DNA from: Mesostigma viride
Lineage: Eukaryota > Streptophyta > Mesostigmatophyceae > Mesostigmatales > Mesostigmataceae
Direction of reading: 5' to 3'
Assembly (NCBI GenBank): GCA_009746045.1
Contig: RPFO01000115.1
Span: forward strand, 468,258 to 532,257
DNA length: 64,000 bases
Each line of letters starts with the position of its first letter. Position 1 is the first letter of the stretch. A program made the position numbers and the translations under genes. Below are positions 11,935 to 20,666 of this stretch, piece after piece. A model generated the notes under the pieces. It was given only the letters and a program-made list of their open reading frames with translations, was not told the DNA's origin and did not search any database.

Positions 11935-12540
11935 TAGACCGCATGGGTCGCGACAAAGTCGATATCGGCCCCGGTGCGGCGGAATAACACATCAGCCACG
12001 GGGCGAGTGAGGGCAAGTGACATGCAGGCGCTGCCGCCAATACGAGGACCACGTGCGGGCAGACCACGCGAGGCGGTCTGACCCTCGAGGTCGAGGCGGT
12101 CTTCACGGCGCTGGCAGCACTCGTGGTAAAAAACTCCGCTGTCTTTGGGCCCATGGCCCCGAACTCCTCAAGGACAAAGGGGATGACCCGGTGGGGCCCC
12201 ACATTGCCGTAGAAGGCAAACTTGTCGCGCGCTCAGCCGCATGCGGCACCAGCGCCGGCATCCACAGCCGCCCGGAGGATGTGGCGACCGGAGAGCGGCC
12301 GAGCCACGGAGACCGACATGGATGAGCAGGTGGCAACCCTGCCCGTCGTATAGTCAAGCACGGTAATGTCGGGGCGGTGGTTGGGTGAGTAGAGGGCGGC
12401 CCCATCCGCGTCCTCGCACTTGATGGTGGAGTGGGGAAAGACCGACCGAACCATGGCACACACCACCCGCAGGAGAGCGGTATGCGGAGATAGAAGAACC
12501 AGTTCTGGTTCTGCTGGCCACCCATGCACGCGATGTAGTG
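11935..12540 (-). pseudogene. Decayed C-terminus of a retroelement ORF
   Basis: On the minus strand one frame reads HRPDITVLDYTTGR, then a TGA at about 12231, then DKFAFYGNVGPHRVIPFVLE followed by EFGAMGPKTAEFF. A second frame continues RIGGSACMSLALTRPVADVL. This order (an R-P-D-x-x-V-x-D motif, then an 'IPFVxEEFG' segment, then a terminal 'SLALxR' segment) is a pattern I associate with the C-terminal region of retroelement ORFs in algae and animals, by general knowledge rather than a search. The stop and frame change show it is dead. It has no clear boundaries. Confidence 0.5.
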
Positions 12541-13304
12541 CGTACCGAAGTTACATACATTAAAAATATAATTACTTACAGCAGAGTGAAAACACTCAAA
12601 CCAAAGCCAACGCAAATTGTTGACACATCCATCCATTCCAATGTTGACAGATGGCTGACGAAATGGCTGACGTCCGGCGGTATGGCTGACGGCGGAGTTC
12701 AGATCTTTTGCATCTGAGCCCCAAATTCGGTCAGACCACTTGCATTCGATGCGCTTCTTTGAGACGCACCCGCCAGTATAATCGGTTACGGCTGAAACGC
12801 AGTATCATGCCGAAGTTATCACGTGACAGGCAGCTATAACGACCCCTAAAGCAAAACGGGGTTTGGAAAAGGAGCTTACCGGCTCCCAGCCCAGCCCGCT
12901 CGCCATCGTTCTTGCCCAGCCGCCTGGGCTCGCCAACCCACCGCCAGCAGCCCCATCGCCCAGCGCCTCGCCTGAGCCCAAGAAACCCTGCCACACTCGC
13001 AACTGGAGCCCCTCCGTGGCGTTCCTCCCCGGTGACCGACGATTCGCCTTCACCGTGTGGCAAGAATTGTCGCCGCAGGAATGCATTGAGGTTCTCCGGT
13101 TCCTCAAACAGGAGCGGAAGCTCTTCGTGCCCAAGGGGGGGGCGGCTATCGACTACAATGGAGACATGTCCTGGCTCTATGCTTTGGACGAAGTACAACA
13201 ACTGCCTGATTATCTTGACCAGCCAATTCCAGATCCACCTCACCGACATCACCCGCACGCTCCGCACCCCAGCCCCCGCACAGCCGGCAGCCCCATCGGC
13301 TTCC

Positions 13305-13783
13305 GACTACAATACGGTTCGTAGGAGACGCGAAATGAGTGAGAATGTTACCCGAGCGGTAACGAGGATTTGCACCGTTGATTTTAACATATGTTTCTTT
13401 TTTTGCGCCATTTGGCGAGCATCGACTGGAGCCTGAACCTAGCGGGGGGAATCGTGCGGGGGAATCTTGCGGGGGAATCTTGCGGGGAAAAATTCCGAAC
13501 GTGATTTTAGCGAAGTCCTACTACACTTTGCTTGGTACACGGTACTACAGTTTCGTCACTGAAAATTTTCTGTAGTTGCGTTGGTTTTTCGTACGTTCCG
13601 CTGAAATTTTTGTGTTCAGTGCCCAGATCACAATTTGATCCGGGCGCAAAATGATTGGCTGTACGGTACGAACCAAAAACGAAATTTTAGTATCTAAGTT
13701 CCGCAGCGCTTGCTGAATTTGCCCCGGAAGCCCGGGGGCACTTTCCCCGCTGAAAAAGGTGTCCGCGGAAGCGTATTGTAGTC
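13305..13783. mobile_element. 479-bp MITE with 12-bp terminal inverted repeats
   Basis: Begins GACTACAATACG (13305-13316) and ends CGTATTGTAGTC (13772-13783), a perfect 12-bp inverted repeat. It interrupts LINE ORF1 exactly between the codons for SAS and SLCK that are contiguous in the paralogue at 37.9 kb. There is no long target duplication; a 3-bp TCC duplication is possible but cannot be told from the paralogue's own TCCTCC. No coding capacity. The family is unassigned. Confidence 0.8.
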
Positions 13784-14026
13784 TCCCTCTGCAAGGATGA
13801 CCTCCGCGCAGTGCTGGAGGTGCACGTGACCTGGCCGCTGGCCGAGCAGCTGACATCGCTGAACACCACGCTGAACAAGGTCGAGGCCCGGGTCTCCAAC
13901 GTGGAAACCAAGGTCGTCCACAAGCGACAACCCCAGTTCATGGCGCTACACACCGCGGCGCAGGGTTCGGAAACGCATGCTTCACTTGTCTCTCGCCTTA
14001 ACCAGGTGGAGGGCAAATGTGGCGTG

Positions 14027-14035
14027 CTCCTGAAG
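14027..14035. repeat. Left target-site duplication of the giant MULE
   Basis: CTCCTGAAG, identical to 33910-33918. Removing the element and one copy rejoins LINE ORF1 in frame, as in the intact paralogue (GVLMKKLEAITAH). Confidence 0.95.
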
Positions 14036-14082
14036 GGAAGCGCATAATTTGGCTCTGATGACACAAACTCTAGTGCGGGGGT
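14036..14082 (+). repeat. MULE left terminal inverted repeat, outer part
   Basis: 47 bp matching the complement of 33863-33909 with one mismatch (C/G after GATGACACAAA). It is followed at 14083 by sequence absent from the right arm; the inverted repeat resumes at 15972. Confidence 0.95.
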
Positions 14083-14556
14083 AGTTAGCCTCTAGTCGTG
14101 GACATAGGCTAAGTACCAGATAGCAATGTGCTATCTGGGGTTTCGCACGTGTAGGCTCGGTCAGAAGTCCCGGCTATATGTGATTCGGCAGGCTAGACTA
14201 TTCGATAGCCGAGTCCTGGTGACGGACGCCAGTACCCAAGTAGGATTGGCGGTACGGCGTCGCCAGTACCCACTCGGGACTGACATTGAGGTGTCGGATG
14301 TTGGACTAAGGTCCTGAGAGTCTAGCAGTGGCGTCGCGCCACTCAGGCTGCACCACAGAGCCCAACGGCCACTGTCGGCTGCTCCAGACGTGGCAGCCAG
14401 GCAGAGCGTTGCTTGTCGACAATGCTAAATGCCCTTGTGCACGTTGGGTGCGGGGCTTGTGATTTATTGTAATAAACACATGCGTTAGGCCATTGAGCAT
14501 TGAGAGGTCCACTCGTTTATTAACTTGAATTAAAGTCGTTTACCATAGACAAAATC

Positions 14557-16053
14557 ATGGGAGATCCTATTATGCCAGGCCTGAAATTCAAAAAGAAGCG
14601 GATAGATGATGCTGGCTGGCAGACGGTGCCAACAGTAGAGGAGAAGGCTGCGGCCAAGAAAATTAAAAAAGCAAGAAGGGCGCAGGCGGAGCAGGAACAG
14701 CTAGTGGCTAGGCAGCTAGCGACAGCAATGGCTCAGCAAAGCGTCAAGGCAGCCGCCCAAGAGCGGCAGCTGGCAGCCCTGCAAAAACAGGTAACCTCCT
14801 TGGCCGAACAGGCCGAAAAATCTGTTTTTTCTAGCCCAGCTAGCTCGCAAAAATCCGTAAGCAGTATGCGGTCCCCCAGCCCTCAGGCAAGCCCCGCTGA
14901 CCTCCCCGCTAAGGCACCGTCCCAACCTCCTCAGGAGGAGGGCGGAATAGCCAAAAGCGGTGGAGAACAAGCGGGGGTGCCGATCGTCCCCTCATCCGCT
15001 CAGAAAGCGGGGGGGTACGAGAGGAAGCTGAAGAGGGACGCATACATGTTCAAAATGCGGACCAAGAAGGTCCCAGGACCCGTCATCGGCAGCATTCAGC
15101 TGTCTGATGACGAGGTCACCCTCTCCCCAGGGGTTTCTGATGGGGAGATTGAGATGAATCCACTCAATCAGGCGGTCGAACAGGCCGCCGCCCAGTTTGT
15201 AGAGGCACGCCGTCTTGCACAGCAAGAGCGGGACCGAAAAAAGACAGCGGCCCGCAACATGACTGCTGAAAAGCAGCTGGCTGCCATGCAAGCTGGAGAG
15301 GTGCTCCATGAGCGCCTCTTCAATGAGCTGGTTGTTGCACAGGGGGACGAGGGGGTCACGCTAACAGCGGACCAACTCAATTCCCTCCTGTTGCAGCTGA
15401 CCAAGCTGCAGGAGAAGATGCAGGCAACAGAAACGCCTGCACTCCCTGCACATACCCTCCCCACCCCTGGCACTGATTTGAGCCAAAGGGTGGTTGGAGG
15501 GGCCGTGTCACCAAGGGTGCTGCTGGGCAAGAGCCAGGGCACTGTCCCCAGCTCCCCCAGCAAACCCCCAAGTGACCCGGATGCCCAGGAGCTCCACCGC
15601 CGCAAGGTGGTGGAGAATAAACTCCTAGAGGCCATGATAGCCCGTGAGGGCGGCCTGGCAGCCCAAGCAGCAGCGCTGCAGCAGCTTGGCCAGGCCAAGG
15701 GTTTTCCTACCAGCAGTGGAGTAAGGCAAGGGGAACAAGACCCTGCGCCTGCAGCTGGAACACCACCAGCCACTGCACTAGCACAGCAAGCTGGAACACA
15801 ACCACCTTCTGCGGAGGCCCAGCAGACTGCACCCACACCAGGGCAGTCAGATAAGAGCAAGGCGGTGGCAAAAGGGACCCCAGTGGACCCAACCCCACCC
15901 ACCCTTAAGGGGGACGTCCAAGAGCTGCTTGCCATACTCACGGCACAGCTCAAGACCATGGCCACCAAAAAGAGTGCGGGGTTCCGGGACACCACCGCAC
16001 TAAGTCCGACGCGCCTGCCCAGGCCACGCCGCGCCGGACCGGCACACTCGTGA
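14557..16053 (+). CDS. 498-aa coiled-coil protein of unknown function, carried in the MULE left arm
   Basis: A single open frame starting MGDPIMPGLKFKKKRIDD. Residues about 25-90 are rich in K, A, Q and E (KKIKKARRAQAEQEQLV) and look like a basic coiled coil with nuclear-localisation-type clusters. A P/S-rich linker follows. Further helical, Gln/Ala-rich segments (QFVEARRLAQQERDRKKTA; ELHRRKVVENKLLEAMIARE) alternate with Pro/Thr-rich linkers. I see no zinc knuckle, protease, RT or DDE motif. The last 27 or so codons (from SAGFRDTTALSPTRL) are encoded by the MULE inverted repeat, so the ORF and the element end were joined. The upstream 470 bp has AATAAA and could be an LTR remnant, so a Gag-like protein is an alternative. 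Codon use is regular and there are no internal stops, which favours recent function. Confidence 0.6.
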   Translation: MGDPIMPGLKFKKKRIDDAGWQTVPTVEEKAAAKKIKKARRAQAEQEQLVARQLATAMAQQSVKAAAQERQLAALQKQVTSLAEQAEKSVFSSPASSQKSVSSMRSPSPQASPADLPAKAPSQPPQEEGGIAKSGGEQAGVPIVPSSAQKAGGYERKLKRDAYMFKMRTKKVPGPVIGSIQLSDDEVTLSPGVSDGEIEMNPLNQAVEQAAAQFVEARRLAQQERDRKKTAARNMTAEKQLAAMQAGEVLHERLFNELVVAQGDEGVTLTADQLNSLLLQLTKLQEKMQATETPALPAHTLPTPGTDLSQRVVGGAVSPRVLLGKSQGTVPSSPSKPPSDPDAQELHRRKVVENKLLEAMIAREGGLAAQAAALQQLGQAKGFPTSSGVRQGEQDPAPAAGTPPATALAQQAGTQPPSAEAQQTAPTPGQSDKSKAVAKGTPVDPTPPTLKGDVQELLAILTAQLKTMATKKSAGFRDTTALSPTRLPRPRRAGPAHS

Positions 16054-16138
16054 GTTACGCGGGAAAAAAGGGCCTGCCGCGCCAATTACTGTAGGACTTG
16101 GCTAATTTCTTTGTTGACTACAAGCGCAGTCAAGGATG
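15972..16138 (+). repeat. MULE left inverted repeat, inner part
   Basis: Matches the complement of 33698-33862 almost base for base (GTTCCGGGACACCACCGCAC at the outer end, AGCGCAGTCAAGGATG at the inner end), with a few small indels such as CACACTCGTGAGTT versus CACACGAGTT. In the right arm it directly abuts the 47-bp terminus; here 1.89 kb containing the 498-aa ORF lies between. Confidence 0.9.
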
Positions 16139-16496
16139 ATAAAACGTAGCAATGGCGGACATGTTAGGGTGATGCTCGGCTTAGGGACAGTGGACATGTT
16201 TGAGTGATTGCTCGCCAGACTCGAGCTCGCTGGCATACACGTCCGTGGCACCCTCGGCATTTAGCTGGGTTGACGCAAATCCTTGTACTGTTTACTGGTG
16301 TGTGCGATAATAAAGGAATGGTTATGCACGACATCTAAATGCGAATATCACACAAAAACTGGTTCCTGGAATTCTCGCGAGCTGCGCGGTGTATGACTGG
16401 CGCTTTCCGTTTTTAATTTGCTTCTCGCCTTTTGTGCTCCAAACAGGGGGGTCGTTTACATCCACTGCAACAAAGTGCTCGTGACCTCCAGCTTTC

Positions 16497-16605
16497 ATGG
16501 CCCGGCCCTGCCTTTGCTGCTTGACCAGCACCAGACAGGGTGTGCTGGTGGCCATCCTCGCAATTTTTCTAGCGGTCAGCGGCATCGTGTGGGTCTGTGC
16601 CTTAG
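16497..16605 (+). CDS. Possible first exon of a small membrane protein (MULE cargo)
   Basis: ATG at 16497 opens MARPCLCCLTSTRQ, then a strongly hydrophobic stretch VLVAILAIFLAVSGIVWVCA that looks like a membrane segment, ending at a good donor (TTAG/GTAAGG, 16606). A phase-matched exon could be 16896-16963 (GHVAVQERARVPAKFSVVAP) and a third could start at 17016, giving about 80 residues. No homologue is recognised and the exon joins are my inference. Confidence 0.3.
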
Positions 16606-17839
16606 GTAAGGCGTTAAGCCCTTATTCCAGTTTCTGTCCAAATGGCACATCATATTAACTGTACTTGCTTCGTCTTGCGCATGCGGACCCCCCCTTGTTA
16701 ATGATGCGTTGTCCTGACATTAGCTTCGCATGTGCATTAATGGGACGTGTTCCCGATGTGCATATTTCGGCCCATTATTACTTCAACATACAATTTCATG
16801 GCGATATTAACTATATGAATTAAATGCATTTCCTCTTTCCTTAATCCTTCTAGTTATACCCTTTTTTCATGTTTGGTTGGTGGTTATCCATGTAGGGCAT
16901 GTGGCGGTGCAAGAGCGCGCGCGGGTGCCTGCGAAGTTTTCAGTTGTCGCGCCTATCAACCCAGGTAAGCAAGGAGTAGAGGGAAAGACTAAGAATATAT
17001 TTTCTGAATTTCTAGGTCATAGTTGTCCTTTTGCACGAGATGGAAGCGTTATGCCATGGGGCTTTATGGTTGGGTAATAGCCCTCCTGAGAACGGCTTGC
17101 TCTGCAACTTTGTTGGTATGTTCATACCTTGTCACGCGGCAATGTGGTGCAGATCTTCATGCATCCACATGGTGGATCACCTTGGCGTTATTGGCACTAC
17201 ATGTTGGTCTGAGGTAAGGAATCCATGCTACCCTAAAACGACTAATGCACTGAATGCTCCTCTTTCAGTTTCCAGCGGAATACACAATGATGAGTTGTTT
17301 CAGATACTTCTTGGCGCCACGCGGTGGGCCTAGCCTATTGGGATCTAGCGGAAGCTATTCTTAAGTTAGGGTTTATTTTTGGAGTTATATTGGCAGCCCC
17401 ATGCAGCTATGCCTAGACTTGCTTGGCCATTTTGAGGTGCGATCGAGGTAGTTCATAACTTCTTTCTTCGCTGCCCTTTTTCCTTTTGCGCGTTGCTGAG
17501 CAGGGATATGCCGAGGTGCTCTCCTTATGTCCATGTCTGCATTTGGCACAAGGCACAATGCATCGCTCCAAAACGGCAGTCAGTTCGGCGACCCAGGCAT
17601 CGCGGTATTGTTCGCCGCCTTCTCGCTCGGCGTAAAGCGGTGCGGCAACGCAAGCATCCTTCCTCACAGCGCGGGGAAAGCATCCCTCCCCCTCCCCCGC
17701 CACCTTCCCCGCAAAGGGAAATAGTGTGGCATATGATACGTTTCGTACGCAGACTATACATCATACGCAGCTTTGCCGTACGGATGTTAAACGTATGCCT
17801 ACGGATACGCGTACTCTTGCGTATTACGTACTCTCACGT

Positions 17840-18026
17840 ATTATCTTTCTCTGCTTCCCCGCCACCCCCACCGCCACCGCCACCGCCACCGCCACCGCCA
17901 CCGCCACCGCCACCTTCTCCGCCACCTTCTCCGCCACTTTCTCCGCCACCTTCCCATGTTGGAGCACCTCCACCTGCGGCAGCGCCGGCACCGATTGGTC
18001 AGCACGGCGGACAACCGTTTTCCAAC
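17840..18026 (+). CDS. Proline-rich exon upstream of the MULE transposase
   Basis: A run of CCNCCNCC codes for poly-proline and SPPP repeats followed by SHVGAPPPAAAPAPIGQHGG and QPFSN, ending at donor AAC/GTACGT (18027) in phase 0. The next exon (18295) begins in phase 0, so the two can be spliced. The 5' limit of this exon is not clear. It probably belongs to the N-terminal part of the transposase gene or a neighbouring cargo gene. Confidence 0.4.
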
Positions 18027-18294
18027 GTACGTTGCCCTTCCATGTCGTTATCTCATTTTCCCGTTCGAACTCGCTCATGCTTGGTAGCGACATGGTCTGG
18101 AATGTTCTTGTTGTAAGCATCTTTCCATGATAATGGAGTTATTTGCATATAAGGCAGTTAGTGAGCTTCATAATGGCAACTTATGTTTATGGCGTCCCCA
18201 GCTAATTGCACCCACCAAATCCATGACTATGTTGTAACTTGTAATTAGTTTCTGAACATCGTGTTTAATTTCTTATGTTGCTGACCCAAAACAG

Positions 18295-18530
18295 GGAAGT
18301 TCAAGACAAAATCCAACACCAGTGCCCAGTTGTGAAGGCACAAACAAGGCAACCAGGAAAAGGAAGGCCTCCTACAAGTGTGCTCGCAGAGGTATTTCTG
18401 GGAGGCGCTGCTGTGACAACACGGGCACCCATCCGGACAATCCACTTGTGGCCGGCCGTGAACCACTTCAATTCGTTGGCTCTCATTTATACTGCACGGG
18501 GTGCGCGGATGCTGTACGCTCCAAGAAAAG
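18295..18530 (+). CDS. Cys-rich exon upstream of the MULE transposase
   Basis: Acceptor AAAACAG at 18294, donor AAAAG/GTACGC at 18531. Encodes NPTPVPSCEGTNKATRKRK, then YKCARRGISGRRCCDNTG and a C-terminal HLYCTGCADAVRSKK. The spaced C-x2-C pairs and basic tract suggest a zinc-binding, DNA-contacting module. Length 236 nt leaves phase 2, which matches the next exon at 19170 (codon AG+C, Ser). Likely part of the transposase gene because all phases agree up to the repeat array. Confidence 0.5.
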
Positions 18531-19169
18531 GTACGCCTGGGTATGCGCGTGTTGTTTTTACTCTACATGTCATCAATACATTGAACAACCTTTTTCTGAT
18601 TTGCGTCGTTTATCAAGCACAGTCTCTTAGTTGCCTTAGCTTTCATGGTGTTCACCAAGGCCATATCAAATATTGTAGTAGTGCATAATGTAACTCTTTT
18701 GGCTGAATGTTCTTTGGGTTTTGTTGATTGGCCTGTGATTGGTCTTTATGGCCTGCTAGTTTTGGTTTACGGTATGGTTTTGCTTGGAAATAGATTTTTA
18801 TTCTACAGAAGCCTTATTGCAGCGTTTATGGTAGATGAGCCCGTTTGGCAGCCCTATGCCGGGCGTAATCTTATCTTAACCTCGTGGCTTGTCCTTTCCT
18901 ACTAGCACATTACTGACAAGCCACACACAACATGGGGTCGCAAGAAAACCTTAGCATAGCGCTCCATGGGGTGTTCATGGCAAGCCCAATGCGTGGTGGC
19001 TAAATGTTTAACCTTTACTCGGGGGCTCGGCGTGCCATGCTTCCAAGTTCGTTGTCTCTTTTCATTAATATAACTCTCCCCATTTGTTACCCATTTGTCC
19101 CGCATTGTCTTACATGAATGCTTTGTACTTTGCTGTATTCCGTGTTTGTGGCGTTTCAATATCGAGCAG

Positions 19170-20591
19170 CACCTTGAGCACTACGGAGATTAACCAATTT
19201 ATTGACGCCCTGAAGCCTTACCCCAATGTTGACTGCGGTCAAATATATGAGACCCCCAAGCTCGCTAATCAGGCGCTCGACAAAGCCAACAAGCAAGAGC
19301 TCAAGAATGGGCCCCTAAATTTTCACGACCTCAACTGGGTGTTGGTGTTTTGCGATAAAGGTCCAAAGCAAAGGGTCCTTTTGCGATCTAGCTTACCAAC
19401 CAACAGAACCGCTGACTATTTGAGCGGCGAGGGCGAAAGGGCAAACTGCAAGCCTCGTTGTAGACGAAACGAGAGCAATGCACAAAAGACATCAAAAGCT
19501 TGCGCCCCGCCTTCGGACGCCCCACTGGATGCCGCCCCGGCTGCCGTGCCCTCTGCCCCGGCTGCGGTGCCCTCCGCCCCGGCTGCCGTGCCCTGCGCCC
19601 CGGCTGCCGTGCCCTCCGCCCCGGCTGCCGTGCCCTGCGCCCCGGCTGCCGTGCCCTCCGCCCCGGCTGCCGTGCCCTGCGCCCCGGCTGCCGTGCCCTG
19701 CGCCCCGGCTGCCGTGCCCTCCGCCCCGGCTGCCGTGCCCTGCGCCCCGGCTGCCGTGCCCTGCGCCCCGGCTGCCGTGCCCTGCGCCCCGGCTGCCGTG
19801 CCCTGCGCCCCGGCTGCCGTGCCCTGCGCCCCGGCTGCGTGCCCTCCGCCCCGGCTGCGGTGCCCTCCGCCCCGGCTGCGGCGCCCTCCGCCCCGGCTGC
19901 GGCGCCCTCCGCCCCGGCTGCCGTGCCCTGCGCCCCGGCTGCCGTGCCCTGCGCCCCGGCTGCCGTGCCCTGCGCCCCGGCTGCCGTGCCCTCCGCCCCG
20001 GCTGCCGTGCCCTGCGCCCCGGCTGCGGTGCCCTCCGCCCCGGCTGCGGTGCCCTCCGCCCCGGCTGCGTGCCCTCCGCCCCGGCTGCGGTGCCCTCCGC
20101 CCCGGCTGCGCGCCCTCCGCCCCGGCTGCCGTGCCCTCCGCCCCGGCTGCCGTGCCCTGCGCCCCGGCTGCGTGCCCTCCGCCCCGGCTGCGGTGCCCTG
20201 CGCCCCGGCTGCTGTGCCCTCCGCCCCGGCTGCGGTGCCCTCCGCCCCGGCTGCGGCGCCCTCCGCCCCGGCTGCCGTGCCCTCCGCCCCGGCTGCGGTG
20301 CCCTGCGCCCCGGCTGCTGTGCCCTCCGCCCCGGCTGCGGTGCCCTGCGCCCCGGCTGCTGTGCCCTCCGCCCCGGCTGCGGTGCCCTCCGCCCCGGCTG
20401 CCGTGCCCTGCGCCCCGGCTGCGGTGCCCTCCGCCCCGCGGGGTGCATCATCAACATTAGCTGCCGGACAAGAAGTGCAGGAGGATGATCCGGACAGCGA
20501 TTCTGGGGATGAGGAGGAAGATGGGGGTGGAAAGGACCATGAGCGTCACCCAAGTGCCAACAAGGCATTTGCGCGGTACACCTGTGCGAGG
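19170..20591 (+). CDS. Exon with repeat-encoded linker, upstream of the MULE transposase
   Basis: Starts after acceptor GAGCAG (19169): [20 protein letters not shown], then a globular segment with [34 protein letters not shown] and a basic [10 protein letters not shown] tract, then 900 bp of 21-bp repeats ([14 protein letters not shown]), then an acidic tail ([15 protein letters not shown]) and ARYTCAR. The region before the array is in frame 1 and the acidic tail in frame 3, the frame used by the transposase ORF; the array contains 20-bp units that change frame. A donor CGAG/GTATGG at 20592 could lead into the transposase exon. Probably the N-terminal half of one transposase gene. Confidence 0.45.
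19530..20450 (+). repeat. 21-bp GC-rich coding minisatellite, about 43 units
   Basis: Tandem units of CCCCGGCTGCCGTGCCCT plus three bases (CCG or GCG type), mostly 21 bp with some 18- to 20-bp variants that alter phase. All three forward frames and one reverse frame are open throughout, giving A/P-, C/P/R- or L/R/P/G-rich peptides. The long overlapping open frames here should not be taken as separate genes. Confidence 0.9.
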
Positions 20592-20666
20592 TATGGCTGA
20601 GCTGCAGGGTCAACCCAAAGAAACTGCCGCGTGGGCACCCTAAGGCGCGGGCGTCTAAATTGAGGG

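Larger units (their letters stand above)
12863..14035 (+). pseudogene. LINE ORF1, N-terminal half (element G)
   Basis: Matches the N-terminal and middle part of the intact ORF1 at 37003-38376: QPPGLANPP, SPEPKKPCH, ELSPQECIEVLRFLKQERK, LFVP, and after the inverted-repeat insertion, LRAVLEVHVTWPLAEQLTSL, NTTLNKVEARVSNVETKV and SLVSRLNQVEGKCGVLLK. It contains frameshifts, the 479-bp insertion, and ends at the MULE target duplication. The other half is at 33910-34578. ORF1p of this type is an RNA-binding, coiled-coil chaperone of LINE RNA. Confidence 0.8.

Noticed and set aside
15168-16085. 305-aa minus-strand ORF
   Set aside because: Antisense shadow of the 498-aa ORF; the plus frame has better start context and composition.
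18645-18905. Small hydrophobic ORF as a membrane protein
   Set aside because: Lies in a T-rich intron between two phase-matched exons; probably chance hydrophobicity.
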